A stretch of 64,000 nt of DNA from Micromonospora kangleipakensis (GTDB taxonomy: Bacteria; Actinomycetota; Actinomycetes; Mycobacteriales; Micromonosporaceae): positions 2,170,001 through 2,234,000 of the forward strand of contig NZ_SHLD01000001.1 in NCBI RefSeq assembly GCF_004217615.1, read 5' to 3'. The notes under the pieces were generated by a model that saw only the letters and a list, made by a program, of their open reading frames with translations, did not search any database and was not told the origin of the DNA. Below, piece after piece: positions 17,614-27,123 of the stretch. A program made the position numbers and the translations under genes. Every line of letters begins with the position of its first letter. Within the stretch, counting starts at the first letter, position 1.

Positions 17614-19188
17614 ATGAAGCCGGGTCGCCTCCGCTCGGCCCATGTCCCCGAGGACGCGGGTGAGTCGACACAGCGGCTGTGCCGCGGGCCGATGCCCACC
17701 CGGCTCGGGGTGACCGCCCCGGGCCCGGACGAGCCGCTGGCCGTGGTGGCCGCCGGTCCGGCCGGCGCCGGCCGGCGCGCGGTGCTCGCCGCCCTGCTCG
17801 GGCTGGAGCCCGCGATGCTCGCCGTGCCGGCCGGCAGCTGCCTGCTGGTCAACCACGCACGGGTGCCGACCCGCGCGGCGTACGTGCCGGGCTACCGCCA
17901 GCCGCACTCCTACGGCGCCGACCCGGCGGCGGCCGGCCCGGCGCTGGCCCGTCCGCCGCGCCGGGTGGAGCTGAGCGTTCCCGATCCGCTGCTTCGGCAC
18001 TTCGCCGTGCTCGACACCCCCGACACCGGCCCGCTCGGCGTGGCCGGGGGACGGGTGCTGCTCGACGCGATCGGACGGGCTGGCGCGCTGCTCTTCGTGA
18101 TCTCCGCCGACCAGGCGTTCACCGCCGCTGAACTGCACCTGCTGGCCGAGGTTGCCCGGGCACCGGTTGAGGTCTTCTTCGTGGTCACCCCGGGGGCGAC
18201 CGGCTGGGGCCCGGTCCGGGACGGCGGCTCGACGGAGGACACGGGAGCGTCCGTCCCGCTGCCCGTCCGCATCGGGGCCCCGGTCCAGGGCCGGGCCCGG
18301 GTTCCGGTCGACCCGGCCGCGGTCTCCGTCGCGGCCCACCGGGCCGCCCTGCTCGCCGCCGTGCCCGGGCTCGCCGCCGCCCGCTGGTACCCGGTTCGCC
18401 AGGGCGAGGACGCGGCGCTGCGCCGGGCCCTGGTCGGCTGGGCCGCCGACGAGGGGCTGCGCCGCGCCAGCGTGCAGCCGCCCGTGCTGCCGGGCGAGCA
18501 CGGCCGGGTGAACGTGGTGCCGGGCTTCGACCCGGGTGACCTCGGCGACGGGCTGGACCGCCAGATCCGCTCCTGCGCTCAGCGGATCCGCCAGCACCTG
18601 GCCCTGGAGCTGGCCAACATCCACCTCCGGGTGGTGCAGGAGATCGTCTTCGGGGTCGGCCCCGCCGGCCTGCCGGAGCTGCTCGACCGGGAGTTGGAGG
18701 CCCTGTCGCTGCTCGCCACCGCCCAGTGCGACCAGGCCGTCCGGACCGTCCTCGACGAGGCGGCCGCCCGGGTCTTCGGCGCGCCCCTCGCCGAGGGGGT
18801 GCGTCGCCGGATCGTCAAGGCGGTGCGCTGGGGACTCGCCGACCCCCCGGCCGGTCGGGAGCTGGACCGGGTCCTCCTGGTCACCAGCACCGCCGGGGTG
18901 GCCGGGTTGAGCGGCGCGGGCGCCATCGACGCGCTGGCCGGCTTTCCCGGTGCGGAGCGCGTCGAGGCCCTGCCGCCGGTCGGGGTGGCCCTCTCCGGGG
19001 GCTGCTGGCAGCACTGGCGCGGGCCCGGCACCGACGACCCGAACGGTGCCCGCTCCTGGGCGCAGCGGGCGCTGCGCGAGGTGGAGCTGGAGCTCTCCAG
19101 CGAGGTTTCCCGCCGTTTCGAGGTGATCCGTCTCTCGTTGGGCGCGGTGCTCACCGATGCTGTCGACCACGGCATCCTGCTCGCCTGA
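17614..19188 (+). CDS. Dynamin-like protein with degenerate GTPase motifs
   Basis: This 524-residue protein is laid out like a dynamin/GTPase but its nucleotide site is broken. A P-loop-like [10 protein letters not shown] (about residues 48-57) has Arg-Arg where Lys-Ser/Thr is required; a Walker B/G3-like [10 protein letters not shown] follows near 130; and the G4 position, after [12 protein letters not shown] and VEVFFVVT, has no TKxD motif. The second half is helical and contains [19 protein letters not shown], resembling dynamin stalk regions. There is no signal peptide or clear membrane helix. A GGGAGG site 7 bases before ATG 17614 sets the start. It is upstream of clpS, with which it shares a strand. 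Confidence 0.55.
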   Translation: MKPGRLRSAHVPEDAGESTQRLCRGPMPTRLGVTAPGPDEPLAVVAAGPAGAGRRAVLAALLGLEPAMLAVPAGSCLLVNHARVPTRAAYVPGYRQPHSYGADPAAAGPALARPPRRVELSVPDPLLRHFAVLDTPDTGPLGVAGGRVLLDAIGRAGALLFVISADQAFTAAELHLLAEVARAPVEVFFVVTPGATGWGPVRDGGSTEDTGASVPLPVRIGAPVQGRARVPVDPAAVSVAAHRAALLAAVPGLAAARWYPVRQGEDAALRRALVGWAADEGLRRASVQPPVLPGEHGRVNVVPGFDPGDLGDGLDRQIRSCAQRIRQHLALELANIHLRVVQEIVFGVGPAGLPELLDRELEALSLLATAQCDQAVRTVLDEAAARVFGAPLAEGVRRRIVKAVRWGLADPPAGRELDRVLLVTSTAGVAGLSGAGAIDALAGFPGAERVEALPPVGVALSGGCWQHWRGPGTDDPNGARSWAQRALREVELELSSEVSRRFEVIRLSLGAVLTDAVDHGILLA

Positions 19189-19205
19189 GGTCGGCTGCGC
19201 CGACC
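19189..19205 (+). terminator. Short perfect hairpin after the dynamin-like gene
   Basis: GGTCGGC-TGC-GCCGACC forms a perfect 7-bp G/C stem starting at the stop codon. It has no T-tract. Confidence 0.45.
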
Positions 19206-19291
19206 CGTCGCCGGCCGCCCGGGAGGGTGATCCGGGCCGGCCCGGCGTTCCGGTTCATCGCTTCGCCGAATCCGGTGGCACGATGGGGGGC

Positions 19292-19582
19292 ATGGCGGCT
19301 CCACAGGTTGCACCGGTCGAGACGCCGGACACCGACGAGGTGCCGGTCTCCGACCGGCCATGGGTGACGATCGTGTGGGACGACCCGGTCAATCTGATGA
19401 CGTACGTGACCTGGGTCTTCCAGAAGCTTTTCGGATACAGCCGGGAGAAGGCCGAGCAGCTCATGCTGGACGTGCACCACAAGGGTCGGGCCGTGGTGTC
19501 CACCGGCGCCCGGGAGCGGATGGAGCACGACGCGTCGCAGCTGCACGCGTACGGGCTCTGGGCGACGGTGGACCGGTCGTGA
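19292..19582 (+). CDS. clpS: ClpS adaptor (N-end rule)
   Basis: A 96-residue ClpS, the adaptor that delivers N-degron proteins to the ClpAP/ClpCP protease. The hallmark [16 protein letters not shown] (Asp-Asp and Asn of the N-degron pocket) is followed by [21 protein letters not shown], as in known ClpS proteins. The non-conserved N-terminus is about 22 residues. ATG 19292 is used; ATG 19283 is three codons upstream in frame. The stop overlaps the GTG of the DUF2017 gene (GTGA), the same pair as Rv1331-Rv1332 in Mycobacterium tuberculosis. Confidence 0.95.
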   Translation: MAAPQVAPVETPDTDEVPVSDRPWVTIVWDDPVNLMTYVTWVFQKLFGYSREKAEQLMLDVHHKGRAVVSTGARERMEHDASQLHAYGLWATVDRS

Positions 19583-20085
19583 GTATGTTCCGTCGCCACG
19601 GCGACCGGTACGTCGCCAACCTCGCCCTGGACGAGGTCCGGGTGCTGCGGAAGGTCGCCTCCGAGGTGGTCGGCCTGCTCACCGACGGTTTCGACCACAG
19701 CGACCCGGTGGTGAGCCGACTCTTCCCCGAGGTCTACCCGGACGACTCGGCGAGCACCGCCGAGTTCCGCCGGTACACCGAGGGTGACCTGAAGACCGCC
19801 AAGATCGACCAGGCCGGCGCGATCCTCGCCGCCCTGCCCGACTCCGGCGAGGCCGGCGGCGAGGTGCGTCTCGACGCCGAGGCGGCCGAGGCGTGGCTGC
19901 GCGCGCTCAACGACGCCCGGCTCGCGATGGGAGTCCGCCTGGAGATCAAGGACGGCACGGACCTGGGGGAGGAGCTCGACGACGCGGTCGCCGAGGACCC
20001 GACCTCCTCCCGGGTGTTCCAGCTGTCGGTCTACGCGTACCTGGGCTATCTGCAGGAGTCCCTGCTCAACGCCCTGATCGACTGA
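19579..20085 (+). CDS. DUF2017 family protein
   Basis: A 168-residue protein of the actinobacterial DUF2017 family, always found beside clpS. It opens with [20 protein letters not shown] and has an acidic, helical body; [14 protein letters not shown] forms the C-terminal helix. Function is unknown; the conserved coupling to clpS hints at a role with Clp proteolysis. The GTG start overlaps the clpS stop; ATG 19585 is a possible internal start. Confidence 0.88.
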   Translation: MSMFRRHGDRYVANLALDEVRVLRKVASEVVGLLTDGFDHSDPVVSRLFPEVYPDDSASTAEFRRYTEGDLKTAKIDQAGAILAALPDSGEAGGEVRLDAEAAEAWLRALNDARLAMGVRLEIKDGTDLGEELDDAVAEDPTSSRVFQLSVYAYLGYLQESLLNALID

Positions 20086-20127
20086 GTCGTGACGGTCGCC
20101 ACCTCGCCGGGCGTGAGCGGCAGGCGC

Positions 20128-20133
20128 TAGGCT
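20128..20133 (+). promoter_or_regulatory. -10 element of mec, leaderless start
   Basis: TAGGCT ends 7 bases before GTG 20141, the spacing expected when transcription begins at the start codon. No Shine-Dalgarno is seen in front of this GTG, which fits a leaderless message for the mec-cysO-cysM operon. A matching -35 is not clear. Confidence 0.45.
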
Positions 20134-20140
20134 GGTCGGC

Positions 20141-20629
20141 GTGCTGAGCATCGACCGGTCGATCGTCGACGCGATCGTCGCCCACGCGCGCCGGGACCAC
20201 CCCGACGAGGCGTGCGGCGTGGTCGCCGGTCGCGTCGGCAGCGACACCCCGACCCGGCACATTCGGATGGAGAATTCCGCCCGGTCCATGACGTTCTACG
20301 AGTTCGACTCGATGGAGCAGCTGCGGGTCTGGCGGGAGATGGACGACCGCGACGAGGAGCCGGTCGTCATCTACCACTCGCACACCGCGACCGAGGCCTA
20401 CCCGTCCCGCACGGACGTCTCCTTCGCCGGTGAGCCGGGAGCGCACTACCTGCTCGTCTCGACCCGTGAGCCCGACACCGAGGAGATCCGCTCCTTTCGG
20501 ATCGTCGACGGCGTGGTGACCGAGGAGCCGGTCCGGATCGTGGATGCCGCCGTGGACCCGCACGCCGTCCAGTCCTACATGTTCGGGCAGAGCCCGGCGA
20601 CGGTCGACTACGAGTGTTCCGGCCGCTGA
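20141..20629 (+). CDS. mec: JAMM/MPN+ metallopeptidase, CysO-cysteine hydrolase
   Basis: A 162-residue zinc peptidase of the Mov34/MPN/PAD-1 family, orthologous by position to Mec+ (Rv1334), which cuts the CysO-cysteine adduct to release cysteine. The JAMM motif is complete: Glu23 in PDEACG, and His79-Ser-His81 followed by Ser89 and Asp92 in YHSHTATEAYPSRTD. The start is GTG 20141. It is followed by cysO and cysM on the same strand. Because CysO here has residues after its diglycine, this enzyme could also trim the carrier; that is inference. Confidence 0.92.
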   Translation: MLSIDRSIVDAIVAHARRDHPDEACGVVAGRVGSDTPTRHIRMENSARSMTFYEFDSMEQLRVWREMDDRDEEPVVIYHSHTATEAYPSRTDVSFAGEPGAHYLLVSTREPDTEEIRSFRIVDGVVTEEPVRIVDAAVDPHAVQSYMFGQSPATVDYECSGR

Positions 20630-20697
20630 CCTCTCAGCGCCGGCCCATTCCCTTCCGTCCCGTCACCGCGGCACACCCGATCAAGGAGCACGACATC

Positions 20698-21033
20698 ATG
20701 GCCATCGAGGTTCGCATCCCCACCATCCTGCGCAGCTACACCGGCGGCGCGAAGGTCGTCGAGGGCGCCGGGGACACCCTGAGCGACCTGCTCACCGACC
20801 TGGACTCCCGGCACGCCGGCCTGAAGGCCCGGCTGGTCACCGACGCCGGCGCGCTGCACCGGTTCGTCAACGTCTACGTCAACGACGAGGACGTCCGCTT
20901 CCTCGGCGCGCTCGACGCCAAGCTCAACGACGGCGACAGCGTGACCATCCTGCCGGCCGTGGCCGGTGGCGCGTTCGGCTTCGCGGCGGCTGCCGCGATC
21001 GCCGGCCACCGCGCGGCCGTCGCCGCCCGCTGA
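20698..21033 (+). CDS. cysO: CysO-type sulfur carrier protein with a C-terminal extension
   Basis: A 111-residue MoaD/ThiS-family beta-grasp protein. Its body and the PAVAGG end (Gly90-Gly91) match CysO, whose C-terminal glycine is converted to a thiocarboxylate that donates sulfur to O-phosphoserine on CysM. Unlike mycobacterial CysO, which ends at the diglycine, this one continues for 20 residues (AFGFAAAAAIAGHRAAVAAR), hydrophobic then basic. The tail codons keep G/C third positions, so it is probably translated. The carrier must be cleaved after Gly91 before it can be activated. AAGGAG precedes ATG 20698 by 8 bases. Confidence 0.9.
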   Translation: MAIEVRIPTILRSYTGGAKVVEGAGDTLSDLLTDLDSRHAGLKARLVTDAGALHRFVNVYVNDEDVRFLGALDAKLNDGDSVTILPAVAGGAFGFAAAAAIAGHRAAVAAR

Positions 21034-22011
<978 letters not shown>

Positions 22012-22021
22012 CGCGCCGGTC

Positions 22022-22053
22022 CGGGCCGGTCGGCGGAGACGCCGGCCGGCCCG
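22022..22053 (+). terminator. Terminator of the mec-cysO-cysM operon
   Basis: A 14-bp stem with one T-G wobble and a GAGA loop starts 10 bases after the cysM stop. Confidence 0.7.
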
Positions 22054-22233
22054 TCGGCGCCGGCTCGCGGCGATTCGCGTACGGGTGTCACGTTGATGAC
22101 ATCTTCCGGCAGATGATTCTTGGGCCGCAGTGGCGGCGCGTAGGCTGCGCAGCGTGGCGTACGCGTCGGTAGAGATCATCGGCGGGGCGGTTGCCGGCGC
22201 GTCGACTACGCGGCGTGACATCAGGACGACCGG

Positions 22234-22980
22234 ATGCGACTGACCGTCCTCGGCTGCGCGGGCAGCTTCCCCGGCCCCGAATCCCCCTGCTCCGCCTACC
22301 TGGTGGAGGCGGAGGGCTTCCGGCTCCTGATCGACTTCGGCTCGGGGTCGCTCTCCACGCTCCAGCGCTACGTCGGGCTGCACGCCCCCGACGCCATCCT
22401 CCTCACCCACCTGCACTGCGATCACATGCTCGACGCGGTGACGTACGTGGTGGTGCGCCGGTACGCCCCCGACGGCCCGTACCCGCCCCTGCCGGTCTAC
22501 GCGCCCTCCGGCGCACCGGACCGGCTGGCCGCCGCGTACGGCCAGGAGGGCGGCACGGTCGAGGACGTCTACCAGTTCTACGGCCTCCAGCCGGGCACGT
22601 TCCCGATCGGCCCGTTCACCGTCACCGTGGACCGGATGAACCACCCGGTGGAGACGTACGGCGTGCGGTTGGAGCACGACGGCCGGGTGCTCTGCTACTC
22701 GTCGGACACCGCCCCCTGCGACTCGTTGCTGCGGCTGGCCCAGGGCGCCGACCTCTTCCTCTGCGAGGCCAGCTACCTCGACGGCGTGGAGAACCCGCCG
22801 GACCTGCACCTCACCGGCCGGGAGGCGGGCGAGGTGGCGACCAAGGCGGGCGCCGGCCGGCTGCTGCTCACCCACCTGGTGGCGGCCTGGGGCAGCGAGG
22901 CGCACACCCTGGAGTCGGCGGCCGCCGCGTACACCGGTCCGCTCGAGGTGGTCCGCGCCGGCGCCTGCTACGACGTCTGA
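22234..22980 (+). CDS. Metallo-beta-lactamase-fold hydrolase (Rv1339-like)
   Basis: A 248-residue MBL-fold protein. The metal motif is THLHCDHMLDA (His59, His61, Asp63, His64), with further ligands in NHPVETYGV, YSSDTAP and LLTHLV. Its place between cysM and rph matches M. tuberculosis Rv1339, reported as an atypical cyclic-AMP phosphodiesterase; older annotations call the family beta-lactamase-like or tRNase Z-like. The ATG follows GGACGACCGG with no strong Shine-Dalgarno. The assignment to cAMP is by synteny and family only. Confidence 0.85.
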   Translation: MRLTVLGCAGSFPGPESPCSAYLVEAEGFRLLIDFGSGSLSTLQRYVGLHAPDAILLTHLHCDHMLDAVTYVVVRRYAPDGPYPPLPVYAPSGAPDRLAAAYGQEGGTVEDVYQFYGLQPGTFPIGPFTVTVDRMNHPVETYGVRLEHDGRVLCYSSDTAPCDSLLRLAQGADLFLCEASYLDGVENPPDLHLTGREAGEVATKAGAGRLLLTHLVAAWGSEAHTLESAAAAYTGPLEVVRAGACYDV

Positions 22981-23070
22981 CGCCGCCCGGCGCGCCGGGT
23001 TGCCGTACTGTTCGCCGCCCGGTCAGCGGCCGGTCGCCTGCCGCTCCGGTGCGGCCTCCACCCTCGGGCC

Positions 23071-24213
23071 ATGCGGATCGCCATCGTGACCGAGTCGTTC
23101 CCGCCCGACGTCAACGGCGTGGCGCACTCCGTCGTCCGGACCGCGGAGCACCTGACGGCGCGGGGGCACGAGCCGCTGGTCATCGCGCCGGCGCCGGCCG
23201 GCGCGCGGGGTCGGGCGGCCGACCGGCTGCCGTACCCGGTGGTGCGCATCCCCAGCGTGCCGCTCCCGCGGTACCAGGGCTTCCGGCTCGGCGTGCCCAG
23301 CGCCCGGCTGGCCGGCGCACTGCTCGGCCACGAGCCGGACGTCGTGCACCTGGCCAGCCCGTTCGTCCTCGGCGCGGCCGGCGCGTCGCTGGCCACCCGG
23401 TACGGGCTGCCCACCGTCGCCGTGTACCAGACCGACGTCGCCGCCTACGCCCGGGCGTACCGGGTGGGGTGGGGTGAGGCGGCCGCCTGGCGGCGGCTGC
23501 GCGAGATCCACAACTCGGCGCAGCGGACGCTCGCACCCTCCACCCGGGCCGCCGCCGACCTGATCGCCAACGGGGTGCAGCGGATCTGGCTGTGGCGCCG
23601 GGGCGTCGACGCCGAGCGGTTCCACCCGACCCGCCGCTGCGAGTCGCTGCGACGGGCGCTGGCACCGGACGGCGCGGTGCTGGTCGGCTACGTGGGACGG
23701 CTGGCCCCGGAGAAGCGGGTCGAGCTGCTGGCGGCGACCGCCGCGCTGCCCGGCGTGCGGGTCGTGGTGGCCGGTGACGGGCCGGTCCGGCGGCAACTCG
23801 AACGGGCCCTGCCGGCGGTGCGTTTCCTCGGCGTCCAGCACGGCGAGGCGCTGGCCCGGCTCTACGCCAGCCTCGACGTCTTCGTGCACACCGGCCCGCA
23901 CGAGACCTTCGGCCAGACCCTCCAGGAGGCCGCCGCCAGCGGGGTGCCGGTGGTCGCGCCGGCCAGTGGCGGGCCGGTGGACCTGGTCGAGTCCGGGGTG
24001 ACCGGGCTGCTGGTCCCGCCCGGCGACGGCGGCGCGCTGGCCGCCGCCGTGGCGGAGCTCGCCGCCGACCCCGCCCGCCGGACGGCGTACGGCCGCGCCG
24101 CCCGTGCCGCGGTCAGCCGGCGGAGCTGGAGCGCGGTGGGGGACGAGCTGATCGGCCACTACCGGGCGGCGGTGGCCGGCGCGCCGGCCACCGGCCTGCC
24201 CGCGCGGGGATGA
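23071..24213 (+). CDS. GT4 glycosyltransferase (MgtA-like mannosyltransferase candidate)
   Basis: A 380-residue GT-B enzyme. The N-terminal domain opens with IAIVTESFPPDVNGVAHSV, typical of phosphatidylinositol-mannoside and MgtA-type mannosyltransferases. The donor site has VGYVGRLAPEKRVELL and the EX7E motif HTGPHETFGQTLQEAAASG. In actinobacteria such enzymes use GDP-mannose to build PIMs, lipoglycans or glycolipids on the inner face of the membrane. Its stop overlaps the next gene (ATGA), so the two enzymes are coupled and probably act in one pathway. Confidence 0.88.
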   Translation: MRIAIVTESFPPDVNGVAHSVVRTAEHLTARGHEPLVIAPAPAGARGRAADRLPYPVVRIPSVPLPRYQGFRLGVPSARLAGALLGHEPDVVHLASPFVLGAAGASLATRYGLPTVAVYQTDVAAYARAYRVGWGEAAAWRRLREIHNSAQRTLAPSTRAAADLIANGVQRIWLWRRGVDAERFHPTRRCESLRRALAPDGAVLVGYVGRLAPEKRVELLAATAALPGVRVVVAGDGPVRRQLERALPAVRFLGVQHGEALARLYASLDVFVHTGPHETFGQTLQEAAASGVPVVAPASGGPVDLVESGVTGLLVPPGDGGALAAAVAELAADPARRTAYGRAARAAVSRRSWSAVGDELIGHYRAAVAGAPATGLPARG

Positions 24214-25379
24214 CCGGGCAGGCGGGTCGCCGGGCGCTGCGGATCGTCCGGGTGGCCAACTTCGTGACCGGCCGCTCCGGCGGCCTGCGTACCGCGCTGC
24301 GGCACCTCGGCGAGGGCTACCTCGCCGCCGGCCACGAGCCGGTGCTGGTGGTCCCCGGCGAGCGGCACGGCGACACCCGGCGGCCCTGGGGGCGGGTGGT
24401 CACCCTGCCCGGGCCGGTCGTGCCCGGCAGCGGCGGCTACCGGCTGCTGACCGACCGGCGACGGCTGGCCGGGGTGCTGGCCGACCTCGCCCCCGACCGG
24501 CTGGAGGTCTCCGACCGGAGCACCCTGCGCTGGACGGGCCGCTGGGCGCGGGAGCGCGGCGTGCCGTCGGTGATGGTCTCCCACGAGAGCCTGACCGGTC
24601 TGCTCGGCCAGTGGCGGCTGCCCGCCGGCCCGGCCCGCCGGATCGCGGACCGGCTGAACCGGGAGACTGCCCGGCGGTACGACCGGATCGTCTGCACCAC
24701 CCGCTGGGCGGCCGAGGAGTTCGAACGGCTCGGCGCGCCCCGGGTCGACCTGGTGCCGCTCGGCGTCGACCTCACCACGTTCCACCCGGACCGCGCCGAC
24801 CCCGTGCTGCGCGAGCGGTACGCCGACGCGACCGAGGTGCTGCTGGTGCACTGCGCCCGGCTCTCCGTGGAGAAGCGGCCCGAGCTGGCGGTCGACGCGC
24901 TGGCCCGGTTGCGCCGGGCCGGCGTACCGGCGGTGCTGGTGATGGTCGGCGACGGGCCGCTGCGGTCCGCGCTGGTGCGGCGGTCGGCGGGCCTGCCGGT
25001 GCACTTCGCCGGCTTCCTGCCCGACCGGACCGCGTTGGCGGCGCTGCTGGCCGCCGCGGACGTGGTGCTCGCGCCCGGCCCGGTGGAGACCTTCGGGCTG
25101 GCCGGGCTGGAGGCGCTGGCCTGCGGTACGCCGGTGGTGGCCAACGCGGCCAGCGCGCTGCCCGAGGTGATCGGGCCGGCCGGGCTGGCCGCCTACGGCA
25201 CCCCGGCTGCCATCGCCGCGGCGGTCGTCCGGTTGCTGGCGCGTCCGACGGCGGACCGGCGGGCGGCGGCCCGCCGCCGGGCCGAGGAGTTCGGCTGGCC
25301 CGCGGCGGTCGCCGGTTTCCTCCGGGCACACGGCGCCGAACCCGGGCCTGCGCGGTCCGACGTCACCGCCGTCTCCTGA
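24210..25379 (+). CDS. GT4 glycosyltransferase
   Basis: A second GT-B enzyme of 389 residues. It has IVRVANFVTGRSGGLRTALRHL at the acceptor end, VHCARLSVEKRPELAVDAL at the donor fold, and the EX7E segment PGPVETFGLAGLEALACG. ATG 24210 overlaps the stop of the preceding GT4 gene. This pair occupies the place between Rv1339-like and rph genes where mycobacteria have nothing comparable. The sugar and acceptor are unknown; mannosylation of a membrane lipid is the most likely reading. Confidence 0.87.
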   Translation: MTGQAGRRALRIVRVANFVTGRSGGLRTALRHLGEGYLAAGHEPVLVVPGERHGDTRRPWGRVVTLPGPVVPGSGGYRLLTDRRRLAGVLADLAPDRLEVSDRSTLRWTGRWARERGVPSVMVSHESLTGLLGQWRLPAGPARRIADRLNRETARRYDRIVCTTRWAAEEFERLGAPRVDLVPLGVDLTTFHPDRADPVLRERYADATEVLLVHCARLSVEKRPELAVDALARLRRAGVPAVLVMVGDGPLRSALVRRSAGLPVHFAGFLPDRTALAALLAAADVVLAPGPVETFGLAGLEALACGTPVVANAASALPEVIGPAGLAAYGTPAAIAAAVVRLLARPTADRRAAARRRAEEFGWPAAVAGFLRAHGAEPGPARSDVTAVS

Positions 25380-25566
25380 CCCGCCCTTTGCTCTGCCGCA
25401 GCGGAGGCAACACCGGACGGCGACGAGTGTTGCGTGGACTGCAGCAGAGCACAGGCGACCCGCGACCCCCTGCGCACCGGGACAGCGCGGGCGGCCCGGC
25501 CGACTCCGCCGACTTCCCGGGTACACCGCGGGACGGTTCGATCACGGCACCGCATAAGGTGCAGGC

Positions 25567-26295
25567 ATGGCGCGACCTGACGGGCGGCGGCCCGACCAAC
25601 TCCGACCGGTGACCCTGACCAGGGGCTGGAGCACCCACCCGGAGGGCTCGGTGCTCGTCGAGTTCGGCGACACCCGGGTGCTCTGCACCGCGAGCGTGAC
25701 CGAGGGGGTGCCCCGCTGGCGGAAGGGTTCCGGCCTCGGCTGGGTGACCGCCGAGTACGCGATGCTGCCCCGGGCCACGAACACCCGGTCCGACCGGGAG
25801 AGCGTGAAGGGGCGTGTCGGCGGTCGTACCCATGAGATCTCCCGGCTGATCGGCCGGAGCCTGCGCGCCTCCATCGACCTGAAGGCGCTCGGCGAGAACT
25901 CGGTCGTGCTCGACTGCGACGTGCTCCAGGCCGACGGCGGCACGCGGACCGCCGCGATCACCGGCGCGTACGTGGCGCTGCACGACGCGGTGAGCTGGCT
26001 GGGCGAGCGCAAGGCCCTCGCCGGCAAGCCGGAGAAGGTGATGCACCGGTCGGTGGCCGCGGTCAGCGTGGGCATCATCGACGGCGAGCCGCGGCTGGAC
26101 CTGTGCTACACCGAGGACGTGGCGGCCGAGGTCGACATGAACGTGGTCTGCACCGGCGCCGGCGACTTCGTCGAGGTGCAGGGGACGGGCGAGGCCGGGA
26201 TCTTCGCCCGCGACCAGCTCGACGCCCTGCTCGACCTCGGTGTGGCGGGCTGTCTGGAACTGGCCGACGCACAGCGGAAGGCGCTCGCCTCATGA
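25567..26295 (+). CDS. rph: Ribonuclease PH
   Basis: A 242-residue phosphorolytic 3'-to-5' exoribonuclease that trims tRNA 3' ends. It shows the family start [14 protein letters not shown], the RNA-binding segment [16 protein letters not shown], and [33 protein letters not shown] and [18 protein letters not shown], including the phosphate-binding residues. Full length. ATG 25567 directly follows an ATAAGGTGCAGGC stretch. It is coupled by an ATGA overlap to rdgB, as in mycobacteria (Rv1340-Rv1341). Confidence 0.97.
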   Translation: MARPDGRRPDQLRPVTLTRGWSTHPEGSVLVEFGDTRVLCTASVTEGVPRWRKGSGLGWVTAEYAMLPRATNTRSDRESVKGRVGGRTHEISRLIGRSLRASIDLKALGENSVVLDCDVLQADGGTRTAAITGAYVALHDAVSWLGERKALAGKPEKVMHRSVAAVSVGIIDGEPRLDLCYTEDVAAEVDMNVVCTGAGDFVEVQGTGEAGIFARDQLDALLDLGVAGCLELADAQRKALAS

Positions 26296-26909
26296 ACAAG
26301 GTCCTCCTCGCCACCCGGAACCGGAAGAAGCTCGTCGAGCTGCAGCGGATCCTCGACGGCGCGCTCGGCGCGCACCGGATCGCCCTGCTCGGACTCGACG
26401 ACGTCGAGGAGTACCCGGAGCTGCCGGAGACGGGCCTGACCTTCGGCGAGAACGCGCTGATCAAGGCGCGCGAGGGCGTCCGGCGGACCGGCCTGCCGAC
26501 GATCGCCGACGACTCCGGGCTGGCCGTGGACGCGCTCAACGGCATGCCCGGGGTGTTCAGCGCCCGCTGGGCCGGCCGGCACGGCAACGACCAGGCCAAC
26601 CTCCAGCTGGTGCTGGACCAGATCGCCGACCTGCCGGACGAGCACCGGGCCGCCGCCTTCGTCTGCACGGTGGCCCTGGTGCTGCCGGGCGGCAAGGAGC
26701 ACCTGGTCGACGGCCGCCAGTCCGGCCGGCTGCTGCGCGCCCCGCGCGGCGAGGGCGGCTTCGGGTACGACCCGATCTTCCTCGGCGACGGGCAGCAGCG
26801 GACCAACGCGGAGCTGACGCCCGAGGAGAAGGACGCGGTCAGCCACCGCGGCAAGGCGCTGCGCGAGCTGGCCAAGCTGGCTGCCAAAGTGCTGCCGCAG
26901 GCGGCCTGA
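26292..26909 (+). CDS. rdgB: Non-canonical purine NTP pyrophosphatase (RdgB/HAM1)
   Basis: A 205-residue ITPase that removes ITP, dITP and XTP from the nucleotide pool. The signatures are [12 protein letters not shown] (residues 6-17), [39 protein letters not shown] with the catalytic acids, and [10 protein letters not shown] plus [10 protein letters not shown] near the end. The start ATG 26292 overlaps the rph stop, and there is no reason to use the earlier open frame. The following 214 bases are non-coding up to the alginate-lyase-like gene. Confidence 0.96.
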   Translation: MNKVLLATRNRKKLVELQRILDGALGAHRIALLGLDDVEEYPELPETGLTFGENALIKAREGVRRTGLPTIADDSGLAVDALNGMPGVFSARWAGRHGNDQANLQLVLDQIADLPDEHRAAAFVCTVALVLPGGKEHLVDGRQSGRLLRAPRGEGGFGYDPIFLGDGQQRTNAELTPEEKDAVSHRGKALRELAKLAAKVLPQAA

Positions 26910-27123
26910 CCCCCGTACACCAGCCGGTGCCCGCCGCCGTCCGGCATCACTGCCCCGGGCAACACATGGCTGCTGGCAGCATCGTCCGGACGGCCCGGTC
27001 TCCGACGGATCCCGGCTGGCCGCGAGCGGAGGAGGCCGCGCTCCGGCGGCGTCGCCGGAAGACCTACTGTCTTAAGCGTGTCGGTCCGGCCGGCCCGGAT
27101 GGGCTGTCTAGCAGGGAGACGGG

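Noticed and set aside
17415..17852. N-terminal extension of the LAL regulator
   Set aside because: Non-coding composition; the conserved fold starts at ATG 17414 and the region overlaps the 5' part of the dynamin-like gene.
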